Notes under the pieces: model-generated
The model's database searches: none
Seen by the model: only the letters and a program-made list of their open reading frames with translations
What the model was told of the DNA's origin: nothing
Part shown: in pieces, positions 54,201 through 64,000 of the stretch
Layout of the letters: each line of letters opens with the position of its first letter
How positions within the stretch are numbered: the stretch's first letter is position 1
Translations under genes and position numbers: made by a program
Assembly: GCA_029747015.1 (NCBI GenBank)
Contig: JAKOGI010000005.1
Span: 796,191-860,190, forward strand
Direction of reading: 5' to 3'
DNA length: 64,000 nt
Source of the DNA: Carnegiea gigantea
Taxonomy: Eukaryota > Streptophyta > Magnoliopsida > Caryophyllales > Cactaceae

Positions 54201-57200
54201 AAAGTTACCTCTGAGATTGCTGAAGGACCTCCACCCTGGCCTTCAGCTTCAGATATTCCTGATAATTACCCTGTCTCTTCCAAAAATTATTCAATTGGTA
54301 AATAACAGGAAATGTACGTAAGATGTTTACTGGTATTTCAAGTAGTTTAAATAGTCAATTTTAGACAATTTTTACTGCCATGGACTAAAAGAAAAACAGT
54401 TCACTATAAACATTTCACTAAACTATACTATATATGACTCTTTTGTTGCCAACATTTCACTAAACTATACTCGCGTTCATTCACTTTCAATTTGAATAAC
54501 TTAATAAAATATTTATCATGGATCCACCTCATAACATACAACCTTTTTTAAAAAAATCACCTAAATAATATTTTTTTAAAAAAAAAGAAAACAAAAAAGG
54601 CACAAAAGGACAAGAAAAGATCGAACGAACGGAGAAATGTGCTGCAATTCCTCGACGCGGCTCGCGAGTGAGCATGCATTCTGTCTTGGCTGGAAAGAGC
54701 ACATGCCTTTTTTTTTGGAACGTGGGCCTCGCTCTTTGGAATGCATGGCAAGGACTACGAGTAGTCTAAGTTGGACATGTGGTAATGTGTAGTACCTCAA
54801 CATATATTCTTAAAGAAAAACTCAAGCATTCAAGACCCTAGTAATGTCCTCCACATTAATTATCAAAGCAAAATATTCAGATTTTTTCCCGATAATTAGG
54901 ATCTAAAGTCTACTTGAGATACTAATTAAAGTAATTCACAGAATCATATACAAATACTCACACCCTCCACTAAATCACTTTAAAACTCAGATAACAGATA
55001 ACTTTCTTCGGCATCAATTCTCTATTAAATAGCTTGATTATTTCTTTCTTTAGTTGTCAATACACTTTCAATTTAGTAATTGATTAACTACGTCAAATCA
55101 GCAAGGCAAAACTGACATACAAGTTTTCTTTTAAATGATACCAAGATCGACTAAAAGATAACGAAACTAGCTACCATGCTTCATATGTGTATTTGCGTAT
55201 ATGTGAAATATAAATACCTGGGAATCATTCACGGACCCATCGGCTTCCAGAGACCCATAGCTGCACCTCTGGTACTTTTCAATTGTCTTCGGCATACTAC
55301 TATTTAGCCATGCAAGTAACTTAGCATTACCATCATTTTCATACAAATAACAAAAATGTAAGAAATTGTTGCACGTAGATTCTTGAATTTTTGGACGCAG
55401 ATAACCTCAAACCCTAGAATTCTTAGTCAAACAATCAATATTTCGAGGGATGAGTTCAATTAAACCTTTTGTTGAAGGTGTTCGAGAATTAACTCAATCA
55501 AAAGTTTCACTTGATGGTGAAAGGTTCAAGAATAGTTTTATACTTGAATAGAAGATTCATAGAATGCTCAATTACGTGATGTACTCTCTATTGAACCCCC
55601 TTGCAAGAACGCATGTAGTTCTTGAAACATGGCTAATGTATGTGCGTGAGACTCTTTGTCTTGTATAATAATTCAATATATATAGGAATTGTTAGGGTTT
55701 CAACTCAAAGGCTCTTGATTCTCAACTAGTAGAAGATTTTAATACCATGTTAAGGGACCATCTTAGTAAGAAATTGAAGTTTTTGGTTGAAGGGAAAATT
55801 TTATCGTACATATACTTTCACCTATTATGAGTATATGTGAGAAACAAATGTATGAAACGCAAAGCAATTCAGCAAAAAGAAGGCAATGTCATAGTAAGTA
55901 TCGATGAACAACTTAATTATAAGACCATCCCACCTACGAACTGCAATAATTATCTCTTAACCTCATTTGATGATGTAAATAACATATGTGAATGTAATTA
56001 AGAGATTCCTTGGGGTGTTAATTTGATTAGAATAGTAGTTATCATCTCGTGGCTGAAAATAATAGTAGTTATCTACTCCTGAATGTTCTACATGTACAAA
56101 CAAAAGTTGCACTAGATTAAACATAAATTCTTACTTAGCAACGAGTCCTCAAGAACTTAATTAATTACAATCAACCTCATCCAGTGAACTTTAAATAGCA
56201 TATTGCATATCATCATATTTTTGTAATACTTGAAAAGCCGGTTTTGCATATAAGTGTACAATCAATAATTGTGAGAGAATCAACTTTATTCGATCGTACA
56301 AGCTATTGTCAAATGCAACTAATTAAAACCAAGGCTTACAGATAAATATTTTACCAAGAAAAGGATCAAATGTGCATAAATTGATTGAGATCAAGTTATC
56401 AAAAAGCAATTCAAAAATTCAAAGTGATGAGAAATCTCCTGATTTGGGTTCGATTACCTTGGTGTATGTAATGGAGATATGTTGGGGCCTTGGGGGTGAT
56501 GGGAAATGAAATTTTTAGGGAGGGGATGAAGGGTTTGATTTTAATCGATCTTTACTTGGGGCTATTTTTGATTTTCAAAGATGGGTGATTGTAGTCATAG
56601 CAGGATATTCAACAATGATTTCAGTTAACAGTAATTGTTAGAATATGTGAAAGTGAGATTTGTCCTATATTGATAAAATTGAAGGATTTGAGCATGTATA
56701 TAAGCTTGTGAGTTACTCCATCCATCATTAATTAGTTTTGGGTTGGAATCTCATTTGAGCTTATATGCGAGACTCATCTGTTTATGACCCAATTGATATA
56801 AAAAAATTAACAGCAATTTTGAGAAAATTATATTTTATAAAAAGACGGTTCTATGATCGACTTAACTAGGTGGTTTCAAAGCTTAGGAGACTTCATAAAA
56901 ACTCTTCTCTTTATTCATACTTAATTTAGGGTTTTTGCATCCAAGAAATTTATCCTTATAAAGAAAAAAGAAAATGTATAAAAATTGATCTCAAATTTTT
57001 TAAGAAAAGGAAATTTGCTCATACGTCTAGCCAACAACAAAATCAATAAAGTTTCGAGGCTCGTTTTCAATTATCAAATCACATAGATTTAATTGGACTC
57101 AATTAGCTGAGTCCAATAGATTTAATTGGAGTTAATTAGTTAAGCTCTTTCTACAGCTGATGCAAACTAATAAAACCTCTGCTTTTGATTAAATAAAGAG

Positions 57201-58521
57201 AGGGAAAATTGCTTTTCTGAGAAAGTATTTAATTATACAAAGTCATTATAAATCTTGATTTAAATTATAGCTAAGTGAGAAAAGATTAGAATAACGAAAT
57301 AAAGGTTACTTATAAATTTTGCTATGGACTTTTTCTAATTGAAAAACCAAAAAAAGAGACCCTCAACTTTTTCTAATATTCTTGCTTTTATATCTGATTT
57401 CAGACACTGCCATAGAAATTTTGGCTGCAGATTGGATTTAAGAAAAAAAGGTTACTAACAAATCAGGATTCGACAGTTGGCATCAGCAATCAACAGCCTT
57501 GGAACCAACAGGCAGCTCCCCCCCCCCCCCCTCACATAGAAATTGAAGACATGTTCAAGCAATTTGTTCTGCAGAGCATCACATCTCTGAAATCAGATCT
57601 CAACAGTGATGAAATATTTATTTATTTATTTATTTATAATTAAAAAAATAACATGAATAAAGAACAAAAAGAATTTGTTCCTACGTCTCTTGTTCCCCAA
57701 AACCTCACCCACTAAGGAGTAATTAATTAACATTGCCCTAATTATCTGAAATTTCCTTCAATTCAAACCCAAAAAATATTTGAAAATCCGTTAATTAGCC
57801 ATGTATTTTTCTTTTTAATTAGGACAGAAGTGCTTATGTGGTTGATTAAAAAAAAAAGAAAAAAGAAGTGCTTATGAGTAGATGTATCTCTTTGGATAAC
57901 AAAGATGCCTTACATTAGATCTTGGGATGGATCTTCTCAAGATTAAGCCGCAAATAATAATATAGATTTCAGCATAGAAGTAGAGGGTGCGACTATACAG
58001 AGATCTATGTATTAGCAGTCTTAGTTTGATTGATTGATAAAAAACAATCTACGAGAACAGCACAAAATAAAACAATTATCCATTAAGAGAATCTAAACAA
58101 AATTCAAGCAAGTAGATAGATAAAGCAGGGCGAGCGATTAGGCGGAGATCTATACATAAGCCGTCTTTGTTCAAACAGTTAATCATGTGGAAGACCGACG
58201 TAAACAATCTTCAATAATAAAAAAAGAAATTAAACAATAACCCGTCAATATAAGGAAAATGTAAACCAATTAAAATTCAAATAAGAGAAGAAAATCAAGA
58301 AAAAGAGAGAGATAGACAGAGAGAAAGAAATAAAACCTAGAAGAGGAGCAGAACTCATAGAGCTTGCCACGGTTAGAGAAGATGATAAGGGCAACTTCAG
58401 CATCACAGAGGACAGAGAGTTCATAGGCTTTCTTAAGAAGACCATTTCTTCTCTTAGCAAATGTGACCTGCCTGTTGATTTTGTTCTCTATCCTCTTCAA
58501 CTCCACTCTTCCTCTCCCCAT
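51292..58521 (-). CDS. SEP: SEPALLATA-like MADS-box transcription factor, complete, eight exons
   Basis: Exons are at 58521-58337, 55296-55218, 54270-54209, 53110-53011, 52732-52691, 52588-52547, 52154-52000 and 51379-51292 (185, 79, 62, 100, 42, 42, 155 and 88 nt; 250 aa). The 62-nt third exon is typical of SEP genes, against 65 in AP1/FUL. The MADS domain (1-60) reads [20 protein letters not shown] and ends [10 protein letters not shown]. The I/K part carries [30 protein letters not shown] and [20 protein letters not shown]. The C-terminus keeps PLHVGYHP and the conserved final GWML. The wording is closest to the LOFSEP (SEP1/2/4, FBP9) side rather than SEP3; this is from memory. SEP proteins bridge floral MADS tetramers in the nucleus. 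The FUL-like gene follows downstream on the same strand. Introns 1 and 3 hold TRIM-like repeats. Confidence 0.95.
53512..54106. mobile_element. Element with inverted LTR-like ends and 5-bp TSD GTTAA, in SEP intron 3
   Basis: The left arm (53512-53731, + orientation) and the right arm (54106-53933, - orientation) belong to the TRIM-like family. Both share GTATGAAAGTGGGT-type starts, GGGTTTGAGCATGTA, GGTTGGAATCTCATTTGAGC-type text and AATTGATATAAAAATT-type ends. GTTAA flanks both outer ends (53507-53511 and 54107-54111). The centre of about 200 bp starts with TAATATCATAAC, which could be a decayed PBS. It also contains a separate block GTTAGAGAGTATAAACC...GGTCCTTGAATATGGTAT, typical of another LTR end. 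A normal LTR element has direct, not inverted, repeats. Confidence 0.65.
56636..56812 (+). mobile_element. Solo LTR of the TRIM-like family in SEP intron 1
   Basis: It starts TGTTAGAATATGTGAAAGTG and ends AAAAATTAACA. The flanks GTAAT (56631-56635) and GCAAT (56813-56817) differ by one base, as expected of an aged TSD. It shares GAGCATGTATATAAGCTTGT and GTTTTGGGTTGGAATCTC with the other family members. Confidence 0.75.
57520..57532. repeat. Poly-C run in SEP intron 1
   Basis: About 12 consecutive C, read directly. Confidence 0.85.
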
Positions 58522-58597
58522 TTTAATCTCGCTTTCGTTCAGAGAGAGTAGCAGTCTAGTATTTACTCACTTCTCTCTTTGGGAAAGGGTTAGGTCT

Positions 58598-58606
58598 CCT
58601 TTTATG
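58598..58606 (-). promoter_or_regulatory. Possible TATA-like element of the SEP-like gene
   Basis: The minus strand reads CATAAAAGG about 80 bp upstream of the ATG. This is a weak match to the TATA consensus at a reasonable distance. Confidence 0.3.
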
Positions 58607-58609
58607 TGT

Positions 58610-61600
58610 CTTGCTGTCCTTGCAACTAGGGTCGTCGTCACACTACCATAATTGTATTATATGAATTGGAGTTGGCTCACAAAAACAGATACGTGCATAT
58701 GTGGGTGTCGGCTAGCATAACTGCTATACTCTTTGAAAGTTGTTACCAAAGTTCTGAATTGGAATCCTTCACAAAAACAGATATTGGCTCAAATGATTCT
58801 ACGCTTGTTTTTCTTAAAATCTCATGTTTAATTCTTGTAAATGTTGACAATTTGTAATGGGAGAGTTAGACCCTTATAGGCCGACAGTAACTCAATTATG
58901 GTAAAACGGAGGCTCAAGAACAAAAAAGTAAAGAAAAAAGGGAAAAACAATATTTTTTAAAAAAAATAATTTGAGTAAGAGGAAAATGGAAACCCTGAAA
59001 TTGAGCGATTCTATTTGTGTGGATGTCACATGTATGTAGCCATCTTTAGATATTATGCAGTTTGCTGAGTTTACAAACCCTAAAATCTGCTCCTTTGCTA
59101 AAATTGGGTATCTCTCTCTTTCTATTTCTATGTATCTCTAGCTGCCTCGCCATGTGTGGTTTAAATGATCTTCCTTAAAGAGTCTTTGATTTGCTACAAG
59201 ATATGCTACAACATATCACTGAATTTGTTCCTTGGGTTAAGATTTTAGATTTGTGTTAAAATTGGGGTTTAATTAAGCCCAAATATGAGATTATTTTATA
59301 TTCTCTTTAAAAATATATAGAGATCATTACAATAAAAATGGGAAAAATTAAAGATCGATAATACTGTATATAAAGTCACACGTGCATCATAGATAATGCG
59401 CCATCTTATAGAATTAAGTGGGAAAAATTAAAAATGAGAATTATCGAGATGGACAATAGTGTATTAAATCGTGTGTACAATATATATACCGGTGTATTCT
59501 CTTATAATAAAAATAATAGAAAATTTTCTTTTTCACTCTAAATTTCGAATCCTACAATACTGCTTCATCTTTAGTTAACCAATATATTGTATGAGTAAAA
59601 CAAGTAACCTAAGTCCTGGATGGAACTTCATTGTGTTGTTCAAAATTTTTCTTGGATTTAAATATGTATTATGTTGGTCAAAATGCGACATAAACCCTAA
59701 TTCTAAACTTTCAAGTAAGGGTAAAAAATGATTTTTGATGGAAAGTTCGATTTTTTAGCCCGCTTATAGAAAGAAAAATTCAATCCATAATGTTTTAGTG
59801 ACTTTGTTTATTTTTATGGTATAAGATAATGGTTGTTGCAAGTGTAATTTGATTCGATTTGATGACCACATGTATTTCTGCTACATAAAAGGATACGTTT
59901 AACTCGTAAATCAAAACTAAAATTTAATTAGAATTTACCATAAAAATGCAAAAATATTGCAAAAATTCAACGTTTGAAGTTGATTACGGCTTAACAAGCA
60001 TAACCTAAACTTCTCAAGCCTCAATTTTACTCAATTCACCATTCCACCCTTAATTTTCAATTATGGATCAAAACTCTTGGTTATGTTTGTACCGAAATCA
60101 TTTCTCAACGTAACTATCAAGAAATATCGATCAGTCACATTAATATTTAATTTTGCTATTTTCCCTAATATATATCCCGAAGAGAGCTCTTTTTTTGGGG
60201 GGGTCTTACGAACGGAGCTATTTGGTATATATGGATGGAATCAATTACAATTTGCATACATGGAGGAACATTTCTTACAACATAACCATAATAAAATTTA
60301 ACGTAATTGTTACCATAATTATATACCAGCTCTATGACTACCTTCTTTTAGGCAATGAGTTATAGTGTGTATAACACCCATCTAGGGGTTTCCTTTTTTT
60401 TTTTTTTGTATATAATATATGAGCTCTATGACTACCTTCTTTTTGGCAATTAAAATATTACATAGAGAATATGGTTATGAAGCACGGAATTATAAAAAAT
60501 TTCAAGAGACTCATTGATTATAAATCAGGTGAAACAAAATTGGGCTCAATTATGTACAAATATCATGCCATATATCTTCAAACCGAAAATCATTTTTTCT
60601 CTTGACTTCTTGTTTATGTGAGTGCAATTTTTTGTCAGTCATATTTTCTTGACTCAACCTTGGGTAGTTAAATTTGTATAAACATAAAAAAAACTTTTTT
60701 GTTGAGAAAATAAATGTACGTAGGATGTTACATTGTCTTATTGAGTGGAAATGAAACTTCAAAATGAAGTTGAATGAAACAACTGGTAGGGTAACTCATG
60801 TCTTTCTTTTTGATATCGACCGAACAAAGTGATGAATATCCGACTAAATTTTCTTATTTCTTTCAGTCGGCAAATATATGTATTTACATATCAATATCCT
60901 AAGAAATTAAGTATATGGATCAAATAGGAGTAATGTAATTAATTCTAAACAAAACAATCGTAGTTGCATGCGGAGAATAAAAAAACATCACATAGAGAAA
61001 ATTCCAGAAAATTTATACCTTGAATTGTCTAACGGTCTCAAGAGCGGCCTATTGGTAGCAATTAATTAGAGTGAAAAATACGGAGGGTTTTTTTTGGTCC
61101 ATTTGCGTCGGGGCACGTGTCAGTGGAGCATAGTCGGATCCGGGCATTGTACATGGAGTAACCTGGTTTTTTCACCGCTTTGGTAATATCCTTTCATCTG
61201 TTACAGTCTGCATTTTTGCTTCTCCTTTCTTGCTCAAGGGGTAAAAAAATTTGTCCATTATTCCCGACATGATTCAGAAATTTTTCTTGAGTTTTTTTTA
61301 GTAATAAATTTTTGGAGTAGGTCCGAAAAAGGTTAAAAGAGTTCCTTAAGTATAGTAATGTACTAATACACAATAATATACTTACCAATATTATCATTTT
61401 ATTTAAACAATATATACAACTTTATTTAGTTAAGTTATGTTTCATGTTGGCTTTACTTAACTGATAAAATTTCTAAGATTATTATCTAAATCTAAGGTTT
61501 AAATTTCGTCTGCATTAGTCGTTGGACTTTATTGATTTTTTTGGGGACGGGGGAGTTACCTATCTACTCCCAATATGTGGTCGCATAATGAAGACAACCT

Positions 61601-64000
61601 TGTACTCCTGTTGGACAATGAGCTGTTTTCAGCTATCAAAGTTTTTGCAAATTCACCAAAATAGAATAGTGATTTTTTTGAAAGTCCAAAAAAAAAATAT
61701 AAAGATTAATGTAGACATGATTCAAACTTAGGTCTTTGCAAATAATTCAAATTAAAGAAACCTTATTAATGAACTTATAATTGACATCCATAACATTGTA
61801 AGTAGATTGTTGTTATTTCTTCGTAGGTGTTTTGTGAAATATGTTTAGATTTTAAAAGTGTTGCTGAAATAATTCAGATCCTTTTTTACATTATGGGCTT
61901 AGAGAATAGACAAAAAATTCCTGTTCGAGGGAGGAAGGCGGAGAATGTATCATGCAAACGCACTACATACACGACCATACTTAATGTATCTAGTCAGCTA
62001 TGACGTTGTCTTCTCTAAATACGTGTAAGCATATGAATTGAGTATAGGAATGAAGAAATTATTGTCTGAACATCTTGAATTAGGCTCTGTTCTTTTGGTG
62101 GGTAAATCAACGCACCTCACTCCTTTTTACTTTTTCTCACTTTCACCCATTCCTTCCCACTAATATTCATTAATAATAATAATAATAATCATTACGATAA
62201 GTATAATATATAATTATTATTAATATTAATAATAATTAATAAAATTATTATTGTTACTATTACTATTAACATTATTAATCATTATTATTATTATTAATTA
62301 TCATTAATGATTCATTATTATTTTTATTATTAATTAACAATTTTTATTATTATAATAATTTATTCATCATCATTCTTATTGATTATTATTAGTTGTTAAA
62401 AGGATTAATAGTAATTATTTTTATAATAAGAACCATTACTATTATGACTATTTCATTAATTAATTATTAATTATTAATTATTATTATTACTTATTGTTCT
62501 TATTAATAACATTTATAATAATAATTACTATTCTTAATATTATTAATTATTATTTTCATTATAATCAATTATTATTAATTTTAGTATTTAGTTATTTTTA
62601 TTATTATCAATGTTAATATTAGTAATTATTATTATTTACAGTAATAATAATAATTATTATGATTAATTATTATTTTTATTATTAATTAATAATAAATATT
62701 ATTATTCTTATTAATTATTGTATTGTTACACAAATCGTTAACATTACTAATCTCAATATCATTATTTATTGATTATTATTAGTTGTTAACATTAGTGGGT
62801 GAATATGTCATGGCGTCCGGGTATACACACTCCTAAAGAGCCTAAATAACAACTTTGTTAACAAACATGTATATTATATACTAGGTCAGTGGATTTTCTT
62901 TCCTTTCTTTAACGTTTGGTGGGAGAGAGCAACACAAACTTTAACGTCGTATATCATGTGAAAAGCAATACCTTGAGTGAGAAAGAAAAGGGCATATATC
63001 TTTGGTGACCAACAATAAATTAGGGTTAACAACGACATGGCCATGCCCGCTTTAGAGTACGAATCAAAGCACAACCCGACCCGTATAACCCATTACGAAT
63101 GTCTCTGTCTAATGAGTAATGTTTCCATGTGAACATCCTTCTCATACACTGTCTGCCCCATCACTACTACGTACCGACTATACTGTACTCTGCATTATCA
63201 TCCTTCGTCATTCTATTGCTATTGAGTATTTGTCGACTTAACATACTATACTGCACATTATCTCCAAAATATATAGTAATTGTTTCAATTTTCTTCTCTT
63301 AATTAAGCTGGTCAGTCACTAAAGTCTTGTAATATTTCATCTTATATATATTTACCTCCTTTAAAAAAAAAAGAGACAAAATTAATAAGAGCTTACAAAA
63401 GTTTTTTTTAAAAAAAAAACTAAAGCTACGTATTCGCACCTCTCAAATTATACACAAAGAAATTCTTAAAAAAAAAAACATTATACGTCAAATTAAGAGA
63501 GTTAATAAGATTTGTATGGAAGATTAATGTTTTGGTTAATTTCTAATAAATGATTAATTCACTTGGGCTACAAAATGGTTCACCGATACATTCTTATATA
63601 TACTTCTTATCTTGCATTTTATATGAATAGGAATTATAGAATTAATATCTCATCTCATTCTTGAGACACAATATGAACAATATGTGTTTCGAGAGAACCA
63701 ATTAAAAACAGTTGGACATATATCCGATTTATCAAAATACCTGTTTGACGTGTATACCTCATATACATGTGTGTCTATGTGACTTGTAAAAGTATGCACT
63801 CCTAAGTATATACTTTAAGAATTGAAAACTCGATCCCTCACACCACCTCCAAAAATTTAAAAGAAAAATGGAAAATAAGAAGATCATAAGTATGTTTAGG
63901 AGGATATTGACAGATAATAATTTCCGTTTGTAGGCAAACAAGGTGTGGTTGGAGACTTTGGAGCTGAATATAACCTTAATGCATGCAGAGAACTGACCTT
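58610..64000. other. SEP-like gene upstream region, non-coding
   Basis: No gene was recognised on either strand. Open frames are short and AT-driven. A 29-bp direct repeat starts at 60328 and again at 60422 (AGCTCTATGACTACCTTC-type). A long TTA-rich tract covers about 62165-62725. The rest is AT-rich spacer that presumably includes SEP regulatory DNA; no perfect CArG box was found by eye. Confidence 0.5.
62165..62725. repeat. Long TTA/TAA-rich low-complexity tract
   Basis: For about 560 bp the sequence is built almost only of TTA, TAA, ATT and AAT words with scattered C and G. It looks like a decayed trinucleotide microsatellite. Confidence 0.9.

Noticed and set aside
1..64000. CRISPR arrays, operons, rRNA or tRNA genes
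   Set aside because: No regular spacer arrays and no prokaryotic features. The tRNA-like words found (TGGTATCAGAGC) are retroelement primer sites, not tRNA genes.

Overview
The window is AT-rich nuclear DNA from a flowering plant. It has genes split by GT-AG introns, two type II MADS-box genes with the canonical eight-exon structure, and a dense load of plant LTR retrotransposons, LINE/SINE remnants and MITE-like repeats. The species cannot be fixed from sequence alone. The lower MADS gene has a FUL-type C-terminal motif and no prenylated euAP1 tail.

Layout. (1) 1-5.2 kb: the last exon of an ADP/ATP carrier of the ER-ANT1 type (+), convergent with a complete three-exon universal-stress-protein (USP) gene (-). 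(2) 8.1-20.2 kb: a complete FRUITFULL-like gene (-), eight exons, 254 aa. Its introns hold a solo LTR with a target-site duplication (TSD), a long array of a GCTCACTAAA-type motif, a perfect 189-bp tandem duplication and two MITE-like elements, one carrying a perfect CArG box. (3) 20.2-51.3 kb: a spacer made largely of transposons. It holds a decayed LINE, an Au-like SINE tail, a chimeric copia/TRIM-like element, an intact Ty1-copia element with identical LTRs, and a 13.8-kb Ty3-gypsy element (Tat/Ogre-like architecture). The gypsy element carries a broken plant-mobile-domain (PMD) gene in antisense and an 88-bp tandem repeat. (4) 51.3-58.5 kb: a complete SEPALLATA-like gene (-), eight exons, 250 aa ending in GWML. 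Intron 3 contains an element with inverted LTR-like ends and a 5-bp TSD; intron 1 contains a solo LTR of the same family. (5) 58.5-64 kb: non-coding SEP upstream DNA with a long TTA-rich tract.

How the genes fit together: SEP and FUL lie head-to-tail on the minus strand with SEP upstream. This matches the known SEP-AP1/FUL tandem of angiosperms (for example RIN-MACROCALYX in tomato). Their products belong to families that form MADS heteromers in floral meristem, floral organ and fruit identity. Here the ancestral neighbours have been pushed about 31 kb apart by retrotransposons. All exon junctions of the three complete genes were placed by hand from GT-AG sites and reading frame, and each spliced length is a multiple of three.
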